Below, in pieces: positions 40,551 through 50,692 of a stretch of DNA of 64,000 bases (within the stretch, counting starts at the first letter, position 1; every line of letters begins with the position of its first letter). This DNA is from Candidatus Altimarinota bacterium. GTDB lineage: Bacteria; Patescibacteriota; Gracilibacteria; BD1-5; UBA2023. The DNA lies in NCBI GenBank assembly GCA_028713325.1, contig JAQTON010000001.1, positions 470,644 to 534,643 on the forward strand, given 5' to 3'. Under the pieces are notes generated by a model that ran no database searches, had not been told where the DNA came from, and saw only the letters and a program-made list of their open reading frames with translations. Position numbers and translations under genes: made by a program.

Positions 40551-41090
40551 TTACTTATTACAGACAAAACTTTTTATCAAATCTTCATACTTCGTCGTCG
40601 TACCCGTCGTAAGTCCGAGTCCGAAAGTTATGAGATATACCGTATCTCCGCAAACTTTTGCTGTCTGAATAAACTTCTGTTTTGGAGTATTCGTATTGTA
40701 TTTTGCTTCGAAAACATAGAGGTTCGATTCATCATTGTCTCCGAAAGTTATCACTTTTTCTTCCAATTTTATGAACTCCCGATATGCACTCGTTGTGAGG
40801 GCATAATTTACCACGCTATATTTCTTAGAGGACATTGTCTCTGTCATCTTTTCCTTTAAGATACTCATATTATTGGAATATCCGGAAACAATGTCGGTAG
40901 AGGTGAGAGCGAGCGCGATAGTACCATTCTTGGTAGTCGGAAGGGCTGCCTTATCAACAGCAATCCATGTTTTTGGCGTATCTATGGAGAATCCTCCTCC
41001 GGCAAATGGAGTCGTAGTCAAAGACGTATCGGTGGAAGTGCCACACGAAGTCAAAAGAAAGAGACAAGTAAGAACGATTATTTTATTCAT
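40551..41090 (-). CDS. Lipoprotein, unknown
   Basis: 179 aa with a type II signal peptide: MNKIIVLTCLFLLTSCGTS, lipobox LTSC with Cys16. The mature part is a beta-rich domain (FSIDTPKTWIAVDKA and KVCGDTVYLITFGLG) resembling PsbP-like/DUF1795 proteins. Substrate for the Lgt and LspA encoded upstream in the window. Its start overlaps the stop of the preceding membrane protein by 13 bp. Confidence 0.75.
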   Translation of the reverse strand: MNKIIVLTCLFLLTSCGTSTDTSLTTTPFAGGGFSIDTPKTWIAVDKAALPTTKNGTIALALTSTDIVSGYSNNMSILKEKMTETMSSKKYSVVNYALTTSAYREFIKLEEKVITFGDNDESNLYVFEAKYNTNTPKQKFIQTAKVCGDTVYLITFGLGLTTGTTTKYEDLIKSFVCNK

Positions 41091-41476
41091 AGTAGAGAAA
41101 GTAAAAAAGTATGAGCTCCGAGATGGATACTTACAATAAGGATAAAAACGAGGCTACAGAGAGTAAAAACAATATATCGAAGAAAGAGGTATTTTTCAAA
41201 GTAAACCACTATTCCATACGAACAGATATTATAGAGAAGAGCCAAACAAGAAAATACAAATACCGGATACAGAAAAAATACACCCTTGGCAGCGTAATCA
41301 ATAAACGATCAACCAATCGTCATAAGAAGTGCGAAAAAATAGAGAAATGCAGAGAGTGTAAAAAAATTTTTCGCTATACCGAGATGAAGTTTTGCACGTT
41401 CCAGAGGGTTTCCAAAGAGACTGTCCTGGAGTCGGAAAAAAGAATCGTTCACACTTTTATCCTTGATTTTATCCAT
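41078..41476 (-). CDS. Small membrane protein, 132 aa
   Basis: Reads through two UGA codons (MTIG-G-SFIDY; SLL-G-IK). Three to four membrane helices, for example FFTLSAFLYFFALLMTIG and YIVFTLCSLVFILIVSIHLG. It ends at a TAA located inside the next gene (lipoprotein), a 13-bp overlap that indicates co-transcription. The N-terminal 35 residues are cytosolic. No known family. Confidence 0.65.
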
Positions 41477-41524
41477 AAATTTATATAATGAAACAAGAAG
41501 CTTTATTTTCGATTATATAAAAAA

Positions 41525-41821
41525 ATGTCTTTAACACAAGAGCAAGTTATACATATCGCACGTCTTGCAAAACTTCATATAACTTCCGCCGAGATAGAAC
41601 ACTACCAAAAAGATCTCAATTCTATCGTTGGATACATAGATATCCTTAGTAGTATTCCTGATTCCGAACTTCAAAAAGTACAAGGGAATATCGAACATTC
41701 TCTCATTCCACGACTCGATGAGGAACATCGGGATATCTCTCGCGAAGCACTCCTCGCATGTTCTCCGCAGAAAATCATCCATCATCAGATTGCCGTGGAT
41801 AGTCTCGGAATTCGAGCATAA
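41525..41821 (+). CDS. gatC: Asp-tRNA(Asn)/Glu-tRNA(Gln) amidotransferase subunit C
   Basis: 98 aa, normal size. Starts MSLTQEQVIHIARLAKLHIT, with the typical DLNSIVGYIDILSSI and the C-terminal IPRLDEEHRDIS belt. Stabilises GatA-GatB, which make Gln-tRNA and/or Asn-tRNA by transamidation; gatA and gatB are not in the window. If the organism makes Asn-tRNA this way, the AsnRS-like protein at the left edge would be free for another task. Confidence 0.93.
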   Translation: MSLTQEQVIHIARLAKLHITSAEIEHYQKDLNSIVGYIDILSSIPDSELQKVQGNIEHSLIPRLDEEHRDISREALLACSPQKIIHHQIAVDSLGIRA

Positions 41822-41832
41822 TGGAATTTCTG

Positions 41833-41950
41833 CAAAATACGAACTTCACACTCAAACCTTACGTTTCCTTCATTCACCGTACAGGTCGTACGTTTCATTT
41901 TGGTACGCGGTTTTCGTGCGAATTTCATCATTTTTCAGGAAATTCCAATT
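41833..41950 (+). repeat. Dispersed repeat, copy A
   Basis: Shares with copy B: GCGAACTT-ACGCTCAAAC-TTACG-like blocks, CCGTACAG-GTCGTACG hairpin, and AATTTCATCATTT. Lies between gatC and recF. Confidence 0.65.
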
Positions 41951-41974
41951 TATAAGACTTCAATTCCCCTTACT

Positions 41975-43042
41975 ATGCTCACTTCCCTTACTCTCGACTC
42001 GTTCAAAAATCACGCGAATCGATCATTTTCCTGGGGAGAGAGAAATATACTCACCGGACCGAACGGTTCCGGAAAAACCAATATTCTTGAAGCGATTTAT
42101 CTTTTTGTAAATGCCATTCCTCCGCAAGAGAGGGTTTTTTTGCAACTCGTTCCGACCGACTCGGGAGTACTTTCTTTGAGTGGAGAATTTATGAAGAATA
42201 ATCTTCCCTATAATGGAAGAATCGGTCATACGAAAGGGGAATGAAAAGTACACTTTCTTTCCCAGGAAACCATCGTCACACGAGCCCGTCATATGGAAAT
42301 TATGCCGTTTAGAGCGGTTCTTTTTACTCCGATGGAGATGAATATCCTCTATTTGGGACCGAGCTTACGAAGAGATTTTCTCGATGAGGCAATACTTTTG
42401 GCATATCCGGAATTTGCGAAAGTAAAACGAGAGTATGGTTTGGCCCTCAAAAATCGAAACAGTCTCCTGAAACAAATCCGAGAATGAACGAGCAGTCGCG
42501 ACACTCTCGGACTCTGGGATTCTCTTTTTATCGAAAGAGCGAAGATATATTATCTTTATAGAAAAAAACTCATTGATTTCATACAAGAGCGTATGTGTTC
42601 GGTCGAAATACTTTTGGAAGAAAAATACACGCTCTCATTTCAATATATTACGAAAATCAATTTTGAAAATGTAGAATCGAGCATATTACAGTATCTACGA
42701 GAAAATAGGGAACGGGATATCATCACCGGACACACCTATATTGGTCCGCATCTGGATGATTTCCAGTGTGTTATGTCCCAGGGCATTCAATCCAACAGTT
42801 ATCTCTCCAGAGGAGAGAATAAAACGATCCTCATCGGTCTCAAATTCATCCTCATAGAATTTATCGAACGCTCATCCAAAAAAGAAACCATCCTCCTTCT
42901 TGATGATCTCTTTTCGGAACTGGATGCCGAACATATAACATCCCTCCTTCTGCATGCAGGAAATCGTCAATTATTTATCACGACTCAAAATATACCGAGT
43001 TTCCTCATAGATAAAGGAGAATTCTCATTCTATGAGATATAG
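41975..43042 (+). CDS. recF: DNA replication and repair protein RecF
   Basis: 355 aa. SMC-like ATPase: Walker A TGPNGSGKTNILEAI near residue 28, signature YLSRGENKTILIGLKF, Walker B ETILLLDDLFSELD. HTYIGPHLDDF is a RecF-specific motif. Two UGA codons (KGE-G-KVHF, IRE-G-TSSRD). It binds gapped DNA and loads RecA with RecO/RecR. The start is Met of MLTSLTLDSFKNH; the preceding repeat A is not part of the gene. Confidence 0.95.
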
Positions 43043-43078
43043 TATAAGATAATAAAGAAAATAGTAAATAACATTTGT

Positions 43079-43107
43079 TTGACACAAACACGTTTTTTCC
43101 ATATATT
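43079..43107 (+). promoter_or_regulatory. Promoter for large surface protein
   Basis: TTGACA - 17 bp - TATATT, about 45 bp before the start at 43155. One of the best consensus promoters in the window. Confidence 0.75.
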
Positions 43108-43154
43108 AGGGACGTACAGGCCATTATTCTTTATAATTTACATCGTTTCCATTT

Positions 43155-44837
43155 ATGAAAAAAATACTCGTGTCTCTTCTTATCGGTTCCTTCGGTTTTT
43201 CTTTTCTTTCTACATTTGCCGCTACTACTCCGACCGCAACAACCAGTATAACGAAGGCCGATCATTTTGAAGTCTCTATTAAATCCCCTGTTCGTGTGGG
43301 AGAGGCAACCGATATGATTATCAAAGTTCTTGATAAAGCGGGAGTAGTAAAGACCGATTATGATGGAACTATATATGTTACCGTTGACAATGACTCCAAG
43401 GCAACCGTTCCCTATGCCGATGACGGATATACATTCAAGAATGCCGATCAAGGAACTATTACCTTCTCAAAAGGACTTTCTTTTACAAAAGAAGGAAAGA
43501 TGAAAGTAACCGTTATCGATGCAGAAAATGACAATCTTGAAGGTGTGGCGTCAGTAACGGTAACGATTGGTAGTGACACGACTTCTCCATCAAAAGAGAC
43601 AGTGACTATCACGAGTCCGGACAATAATTCAGAAATCCCATCCGATTCCGTTAACACAACGGGGACAGCCAAGAAAAATAGTAAGATTCAGATTTTTCTC
43701 AATGGAAAACAAGTAGGGGAGAGTCAAACGAGTGAAGATGGAACATTTATCTACGAACTTACGAAGCTCGAACAAGAACAAAATGTTCTTCAAGTAAAAC
43801 TCCTTGATGGAACCGATACTGTTATCGGGGAATCTGTGAAAGTTTCTTTCAAAATCACTACAGGTGGTCCGATTTTCAATACTCTTACTATCAAGGAAGG
43901 GAAAAATGTCACCACCGGAACTCTCCTCAATGTAGAAATATCCGCTGAAGCAAAACTTAAAGAAGTAACTGCAACTCTCGGGGACAGTACCGGAACTTTC
44001 ACAGAAACAACGGATGGTATATATAATGGAACACTCACTGCACCAAGTGCGACAGGGAGCTTTCAGATTAGTGTGAGTCTCACAAATGATCTTGGAAAGA
44101 TTACTATAAAGGAAGCAGCTGAAACTATTGAAACTATCGAACTTCCCAATCTTTTTAAGAATATAAAATCTGAGATGATAGCAAAAAAAGTTATTTTCAC
44201 TTTTGGATTAGAAAATGAGCCAACGGATCTTGTAAAATTCAAATTTCAATATGGAACAGAAAGCGGAGCTCTTACGAAAGAATCTATCACTTTTGAAAAA
44301 GAAAAGATAAAGACAAGGAGTGGATCATACAGCTGGTATATCCAGGATCTCGATCCACAAACGAAGTATTTCCGAATCCTTGGACTCGATAAGACAGGGA
44401 AAGAGCTTTCGAAAATGCGAGCATCAGATATATTCAAAGTAGATCTTTCTCTTGCTGCCGCTTCCAAATGTATGGTTTCTAATATTTCCGGACTTCAGGT
44501 AACTGCCTGAGACGGAACCACCATCCTTTCTTGGGATGCCGCACCAGATGCGACAAGCGGGTACAATGTCTATAAAAGAGGGGCTGATGGACAGTATGCT
44601 CTCATAGAAAATGTTCCAACAAATAGCTATACTATCTATACCGCAAAAGATACAGTAAGCTATGACGACTTTGCTATAACCGGGGTTTGTAATAGTGGGG
44701 AAGGGGAGTCGGAATTTATGACCGAGGCAACCAAAGTAAAAACTGGTCCAGCGCAACTTCTTATTCTCCTTGGTCTTTCTGCATTCATTGGGTTTTTCGT
44801 AATGCGACGAAAATTTGCTTTCTTTAAAGGGAACTAA
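43155..44837 (+). CDS. Large exported surface protein with Ig/FN3-like domains
   Basis: 560 aa. Signal peptide MKKILVSLLIGSFGFSFLST-FAA, then several beta-sandwich domains of about 90 residues: an invasin/Ig-like first domain (VGEATDMIIKVLDKAG), a Big-like domain with VTITSPDNNSEI, and FN3-like domains near the C-terminus (LSWDAAPDATSGYNVYKRG). A C-terminal membrane anchor LLILLGLSAFIGFFVMRRKF with basic stop-transfer residues follows. One UGA (QVTA-G-DGTTILSW). Likely a stalk displayed on the cell surface, perhaps for host adhesion. Confidence 0.8.
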
Positions 44838-44848
44838 AAATTTCATCA

Positions 44849-45919
44849 TTATCTATGAAATTTTCCGTGAATCTCCTTGAGCTTCGGATTTGTGATATGG
44901 GTATAGACCTGTGTGGTAGTGATAGAAGCATGTCAGAGAAGCTCCTGGATAGCACGAATATCGGCACCGTTTGTGAGGAGGGTAGTGGCGAAACTATGTC
45001 GGAGCGTATGAGCGGAAACTTCTTTTATGATATTGGCTCGAAGGGCATATTCTTTAATCTTATTGGTGATAAAAAATCGAGATAATCGTACATCGGCATC
45101 AGAAAGTGGCTTTTTTATAACATCATCTCATTGAACTGATTTTGAATAGACATTATATTTATCAAAATTATGACGAATAAAGAGGGAATTGAACGTGTCT
45201 TTCTCTCCCAATTCTGCTTTTCTCTCCTCTAAATAGGTATGAATCCTCTCGACTGCCAAATCGGTCAGATAGACCGTACGAATTTTGCTTCATTTTCCAC
45301 GAACGCTAAATTCGCGCGTATCGAGATTGATAGCGGATTTATCGAGTGCGGTCAATTCTGAGATACGCAAACCCGTCGAGTAGATACATTCGATAATCGC
45401 AGCGTCGCGTTTTCATTGAATCGTCGTCATATCGATTTCGTTAAAAATCCGAACGATTTCTGCGGTATCGAGAAATGTTACTTCGCGATCTTTCTGTTTT
45501 ATGAGATCGATCGAAATCGGATCGACGGATTCATATCCGGATTTCCGACAAAACTTCAAAAAAGCACGAAAAGTGATCATATACGCATTCGCTGTCTTCA
45601 CTGATAATCACTTTTCCGCTATATTAAGCCGAAACTCATTTAAATCGCTTATTTTGACGTTTTCGAGTTCGAGGTGACACTTATCCAGGAAAAAACGTTT
45701 TAAAACATTCTTTTGCGAACGTTTTACCGAGTCTTCCGGTGATTCGAGGAAAACGAGTTCATGATCGACCGGTTTTCATTCGAACTCGGAAATCTCCGGA
45801 ACCAAGTACCACAGAAACTTCACCAAGTGCCGTTCATATTGCTCAACGGTTTTTGGACTGAGGTTTTTATGGATTCTTATATAGATGAGAAACTCATCAA
45901 TGGCACGAATGAAGTTCAT
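44849..45919 (-). CDS. Tyrosine recombinase, probable chromosome-dimer resolvase (Xer)
   Basis: 356 aa. The catalytic set is complete: Arg185 (TGLRISELT), Lys209 (RGKGSK), His304 and Arg307 (HTLRHSFAT), His330 (LLGHAS), Tyr339 (TQVYTHI). Several UGA codons, one being the Gly of LGH and one in the beta-hairpin RGKGSK. N-terminal SAM-like core-binding domain with an extension of about 50 residues compared with XerC/XerD (298 aa); the length is like the single-recombinase XerS/XerH type. A dif-like site lies 37 bp upstream of its start. No integrase-associated phage genes are nearby. Confidence 0.9.
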
Positions 45920-45955
45920 GGGCTCGGGCAGGGGACAAAAGTATACTATTTCTTT

Positions 45956-45985
45956 TGCTTCACATAATGTAAGTTATGTGAAGCA
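45956..45985. other. dif-like recombination site
   Basis: Two perfect 12-bp inverted arms, TGCTTCACATAA and TTATGTGAAGCA, around a 6-bp centre TGTAAG. The arm-centre-arm layout and the CATAA-TGTA-TTATGT core match the known bacterial dif pattern (E. coli centre TGTATA). Lies just upstream of the Xer-like gene. Confidence 0.75.
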
Positions 45986-46093
45986 TTTTGAGTATATTAT
46001 GAAGAATGGGAGGAAAAGCAAGTTTTGTTATGAAATTGATTTTTGTAAATTTGAAAATGAGTAATAATATACTCTGGAAATTTTACTCAACAA

Positions 46094-46119
46094 AATAATC
46101 CACCAAATGGTGGATTATT
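46094..46119. terminator. Terminator after VirB2-like operon
   Basis: Perfect 11-bp stem AATAATCCACC / GGTGGATTATT with a 4-nt loop, just after the 46121 stop on the minus strand. Confidence 0.85.
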
Positions 46120-46120
46120 T

Positions 46121-46597
46121 CTATCGATACACCCACGGTGCGACACTATTGAGTATGAACCCGATGAGGAAAAGCAGGACGATGCCCGCAAGGACCTTCT
46201 GTATTCTCGCTTTCGCATCCTTAGCAGCTCCGTCATCGGCTCCAGATATGGAATACTGAACCCCTGAAACCACAAGCATGAGAACTCAGATAAGTGCTAC
46301 GATAAAGGTCGTATACTTGATGAGACCCTTGAGAATGAGCATAACACTTCCGAAACCGGGTTGTATCGTACAAACATACTTTCGTTTTGTTATATCTCCT
46401 TCATTGGTGCCAGTACAATCCAGACCGGGAATCTTTTCTGTGACCGTCACGGTCGTGGCTCATCCATTAGATGAAGACGAAGGAACTGGAGGTCCTACCT
46501 GCTCATTTCCATTTGAATCTACATAAGCAAAAGCTGATTCAAATCCAGTAAAAAGATATACTCATAGTATTATAAAACTCAGGATTTTCTTTTTCAT
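46121..46597 (-). CDS. VirB2/TrbC-like pilin membrane protein
   Basis: 158 aa, signal peptide MKKKILSFIILGVYLFTGFE...FAY (one UGA within it), a Ser/Gly/Pro-rich linker, then two membrane helices joined by SGVQYSISGADDGAAKDAKA, the typical VirB2-like loop, and VLAGIVLLFLIGFILN. Three UGA codons. Two cysteines in the linker might form a disulfide. It follows a longer relative (46610-47521) by 12 bp in the same operon. Probably part of a surface pilus or conjugation-like machine. Confidence 0.65.
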
Positions 46598-46609
46598 ACT
46601 ATGGATGAA

Positions 46610-47521
46610 TTATAATCTAAAATCTGCCAAGTCCTTCAGGAACGCATAACTGGCGAGGAGTATGATGACGGCGATGAAGGTGTTGATGACGATGGACTTC
46701 CCTTTCTTCGCTTTTTCATCATCGCCCGCGGAGGTGATGTAATAGTATCCACCGAGTAGGAGAAAGAATATGGCGGTTGGCCCGGCAAAAAAGAGTGCAA
46801 GATTCGAGAGTTGGGCAAAAATCCCCTGCCCTCGTCCGATATCCCCACTGTATGCAACCTGCACCCATCACTGAATAACCGCGAGAAATATGAGTCCGAG
46901 TGTTCCGTAGAGGATTCGTCCTTTCGCTTCTTTTATCTTTTCTTCCGAACCACCGGAGGTGATGAGTTTAAAAGCGGCAAGCGTGAACATAAATACGGCC
47001 GCACCGATGATACCGACTCGAATAAACGAAAGGATTCATAATTCCACCGTAGCATTCCACTCAAAGAAATTGATAAAGATATTCGATCCGCTCGTAACAC
47101 TGTCCGTATAACTTCCCGACAGATTTTGCGTGACACTCGATACCTGTTTTCGTGCAAAAAGAGCATAGATTTCTCCTGGAATATTTACAAAGAGAAATGC
47201 GATGAGTGAATACATGAGTTGTCGTTTCTGAGTGCTGATGGCCTTTTCATCACCCATAGCGACTACCATCATCGTTCCGGCATAAACGATAAAAATTACG
47301 GCGAGAAAACTAATAACCACCTTTGCACTATGGAGGATTTTCAACCCTCCTGTTTGGAGTTTATCCAAACTGTCCGTTCCAGAAATGGGCCCGGTAGAAA
47401 CAGTCGTAAGTTCCGATGCTCATGGTATATTCTGAACCCCGGCGAATGAAAGGGGTGCAAGATTCAAAACAATCCCCAAAGAAAGGAGAATACATAGAAT
47501 GAAGAGGTGAATTTTTTTCAT
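46610..47521 (-). CDS. Protein with three tandem VirB2/TrbC-like modules
   Basis: 303 aa, joined across three UGA codons. A signal peptide (MKKIHLFILCILLSLGIVLN) is followed by three repeats of helix - short loop with GD/G-x-EEK and AK/QK - helix: MVVAMGDEKAISTQKRQLMY, FKLITSGGSEEKIKEAKGRI, YYYITSAGDDEKAKKGKSIV. Six membrane helices in all. Ordinary VirB2 pilins have one such module, so this looks like a fused pilin trimer or a membrane channel derived from pilins. Confidence 0.65.
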
Positions 47522-47621
47522 AGAAAAGTGATGACTAAGACTGTTCTCCAGTGTATGGAAAAAAGGCAGAAGGTCAAAAAAAAATCTCCATGATTTCCAT
47601 TATGGAAATTCCGAGAGATTC

Positions 47622-47745
47622 CAAAAACTTCTCAAAAGCGAAGTAATTTGAGTGCAAATCGAGTATCTGAGTGAACTGTACGACTTGTACAGAGAATGAA
47701 GAAACGGAGATTTAATCTCAAAGAACGAGTTTTTCAGAAGTTTTT
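47622..47745 (-). repeat. Dispersed repeat, copy D
   Basis: Inverted relative to copies A-C. Its reverse complement has TCTGAAAAACT, CGTTTCTTCATTC, CTGTAC-AAGTC-GTACAG, TTCACTCAGATACTCG and AAATTACTTCGCTTTTGAGAAG, close to copy C. Lies between pilT (downstream end) and the 47521 gene. Confidence 0.65.
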
Positions 47746-48815
47746 TAGTCGTCATTGGTGAAAAATCCAATGTAATCCTCTTCTTTTACAATTCATTGAT
47801 CACGGAGTCGATCGGCGGAGTTTTTCATGGAAATCATCCCTTCCTGAGATCCCAGTTCGATATTGTTATTGATCTGGATAAAATCTCCGGATTTTATCAG
47901 ATTCTTGATCGCTGGGGTTATGAACATGAGCTCATGAATACCCACCCGTCCCGGTTCACTCGCTTTTGGGATGAGTCTCTGAGAGAGAACTCCGAGGAGC
48001 GAATCCGCAAGACGAACCCGAACCTGATTCTGGATATCCGGATTGAAGAACTGAATGAGACGATTAATAGTCTGAACCGAGCCGGAAGTGTGGAGCGTAG
48101 AAAATACGAGATGCCCCGTTTCTGCGAGATTCATAGCAGCTTCGACCGTTTCCTTGTCCCGCATCTCCCCTACCATAACGATATCCGGATCTTCTCGCAT
48201 AGCTGCACGAATGGCGGAAACAAAAGAATCCGTATCACGTCCCACTTCTCGTTGCGAGAAGATGGATTTCTTATCCGTAAAGATAAATTCTACCGGATCC
48301 TCGATAGTGATGATATGTTCCTGTCGTTCCTCATTGATACGATCAATAATGGAAACCATCGTTGTAGACTTTCCTGATCCTGTTGGTCCGGTTATGAGGA
48401 AAAGTCCCTGTTTTGCAGTGAGAATCTTCGAAACTCCCGCAGGAAGTCCGAGATCTTCCATCTTTTTGGCATCCCGTTCGATACGACGGAGTACAAATCC
48501 GATGCGTCCGAGCTTAAAGAATCCATTCACACGAAATGGGGTTCCGTCAGTTGAAACATAGGCAAAATCCATATCATGCTTCTCAAGAAAATCTTTGAAT
48601 TTTCTCTCATCTCCGTGAAGAAGCTCGAGAGTAAGTTTGTGCATCATTTCCTTGGAAACTTTTGCCTGTTCTCCTCATTGAGACATCTTCCCAATCTCTC
48701 CATGCACACGAAACCCGATATAATCCCCTTCTGCGAGATGAATATCCGATGCTTTTGTTTTTATGGCATAGGCAAGAATGGCTTCGATTTCCGGTACTGA
48801 TGTTGAAGTGCTCAT
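47745..48815 (-). CDS. pilT: Type IV pilus retraction ATPase PilT
   Basis: 356 aa, joined across two UGA codons. N-terminal PAS-like part (KASDIHLAEGDYIGFRVHGE), Walker A ITGPTGSGKSTTM, Asp box and Walker B (DPDIVMVGEMRDKETVEAAM), His box STLHTSGSVQTINRLIQFF. AIRAAMREDPDIVMVGEMRD is characteristic of PilT rather than PilB. It powers pilus retraction. Together with the VirB2-like genes downstream it suggests a surface-appendage region. Confidence 0.95.
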
Positions 48816-48886
48816 GATGTGAGATTAGTTTGTAGATGGAGAGATTATATCGAATATTCGGAGCGAATCAAACTTATTCATTGTAT

Positions 48887-49663
48887 TTACGCCTGAATGG
48901 AGAGGCGTCCCATTATTTCTTTGATTCGATCATTTTCCGTCTCGATATTTTTTCTTGCATCGAGTGCCTGTTTCGCAGACTCTTTTGCTGTATCAATCGC
49001 CTGTTTCGCAATCTTCTTTGCCGTATCAATCGCTCGTTTTTCCATCTCTTTTGCTTCGGCAATTTGTGCGTTATAAGAAACTATCTCTGTGTCTTTTATC
49101 TCGGCAATTTGCATATTATTTGCGATAAATTGTTCGAGTTCTGCCTTTTTTTCAGTAAGATAGGAGTTAAAATCGAGTTTCTTGAGAGTGGAAACATCGT
49201 TCTGTTGAACGGATTCAATAACTTCCTCCGTTACAGATATCACAGGAGTTTCTATAAAAATCTCTGCCGGAGACTCTTCTATAAAAGATGCGAGAGTATT
49301 TGTCTCTGTTTTTGTCTCAGGAACAGGAGTTATCTCAATAGTATCCACTACCGGTTCGTCAAAAAAGGCAATTTCTGGAGATGATGACTGCACCGGCTCT
49401 GGAATGACATCAAAACTTTCCACCGCAGATATTACCGGTTCAGAAAAAAATGAAATCTCAGATACCGAATTTGTTTCTTGAACTTCAGATACTATCTCTG
49501 GAGTTACATCAAAAAGTTGTACGGCGGTATCGGGAATACTGTTCACCGTCACACTATCATCGATGATAAGAAAAGATCCGTCCTGACCAGTCTTTTTTGT
49601 TACAGGAGAAGAAACAGTAGATGTCGTGGAAGTTTCTTCGAGAACACTATCAAAAAATCACAT
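48887..49663 (-). CDS. Acidic protein with C-terminal coiled coil
   Basis: 258 aa; one UGA follows the start Met (MGFFDSVLEE). Residues about 35-140 are low-complexity, rich in Val/Pro/Glu/Ser. From about 155 on there is an Ala/Lys/Glu coiled coil, including IDTAKKIAKQAIDTAKESAK, which has an 11-residue repeat. No signal peptide. Encoded upstream of pilT on the same strand, so it might be a pilus-associated or cytoskeletal adaptor; no family recognised. Confidence 0.65.
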
Positions 49664-49796
49664 ATGCGAGAAAATTTAAGAATAAAATCCGTTTTTTTCG
49701 GATAACAGAATGTAGTGTAGCATATTATAAAAATATTTGCAAAAAAAAGACTTCTTTTTATACTGAGTCCTGTTTTACTCATAATCAACCCGAAAT

Positions 49797-50096
49797 ATGG
49801 ACTACAATAAAGCAAAAGATCTCATGAAACTGCAACAGGAAGCGTCAAAAATCCAGAATGAACTCTCCAATATCCATATAGAGGCGGAGTCCGACGGATT
49901 CGTTGTTACTATCGATGGGCAGATGAAGGCGATAAAAGTGGAGATCGAGGACGAAACGCTTCTCAAGGACAAGGTTCGTCTCGAAAAAGCCGCACTGGAA
50001 GCTATCAACAAGGGTCTCAAGAAATCGCAAGAAATCGCCGCCGAGAAGATGAAGGGGGTTATGGGAAATATGGGACTTAACTTCCCATGAATGTAG
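49797..50096 (+). CDS. ybaB: YbaB/EbfC nucleoid-associated protein
   Basis: 99 aa. Starts MDYNKAKDLMKLQQEASKIQ, with GFVVTIDGQMKAIKVEIEDE and AALEAINKGLKKSQEIAAEK MKG, the usual alpha-beta-alpha layout. A UGA just before the last codon adds Gly-Met. It binds DNA as a dimer and is often encoded next to recR/dnaX, neither of which is here. Copy B of the dispersed repeat follows. Confidence 0.9.
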
Positions 50097-50268
50097 GGAA
50101 ATCTTCGTAAAATGCGAACTTTACGCTCAAACTTTACGCTTCCTCTGGCCCACAAGGGGAGCTAAATAGCTTCTCCGTACAGTCGTACGGTTCGCTCCGG
50201 CAACCCCACAAGGGGGCGAGGACGGCAGTTTTCACATAAATTTCATCATTTCCCGAGAGATTTCCAGG
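50097..50268 (+). repeat. Dispersed repeat, copy B (enlarged)
   Basis: Matches copy A at both ends and at the central CCGTAC-AGTC-GTACGG hairpin, but contains extra CCCACAAGGGG units on both sides of the centre. Confidence 0.65.
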
Positions 50269-50290
50269 ATTAATATTTCAAAAATATTTC

Positions 50291-50680
50291 ATGGAATACC
50301 TTTTTCTTGCTATCATAATCGTCATACTCCTCGTCTGAGTATTTTTGACGTTTCGGTTTTCGGGTAAAAAAGAGCTCAAGAAAGACAAGAAAAGTTATTA
50401 CACGAAAGAAATTCAGAAGGTTTCCACTCTTCCCTCCCCGTCTGAACGAATTATGCGATACGATATGATTATGCATCATATCCTCAAGGATTACGGGTAC
50501 TCAGGGAACGTCGGAGATCAACTCAAGGCAAAGCCACGAATGATACACAATCTCGATGCCATCTGGAGTTTGCATAAGCTCCGAAATAAGCTTGCTCACT
50601 CCATGGATATAATTTCCGTAGATTTACTTGAGAAAAAAGCACAAGAATTTGAAAAAGAAGTACTAAAATTATTGAAATAA
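50291..50680 (+). CDS. Membrane-anchored protein with HEPN-like RxxxxH motif
   Basis: 129 aa. An N-terminal membrane helix YLFLAIIIVILLVGVFLTFR (Gly is UGA), a basic linker (KKELKKDKKSYY), then a helical domain ending DAIWSLHKLRNKLAHSMDI. The LRNKLAH piece fits the R-x4-H motif of HEPN-type ribonuclease domains. Whether it is an active nuclease is unknown; similar short anchored proteins may instead be structural. 12 bp before map, so probably co-transcribed. Confidence 0.55.
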
Positions 50681-50692
50681 TATAAATTATCA

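Noticed and set aside
41111..41488. Plus-strand 125-residue Lys-rich frame
   Set aside because: Antisense to the small membrane protein at 41078-41476, which overlaps the next gene's start in operon fashion.
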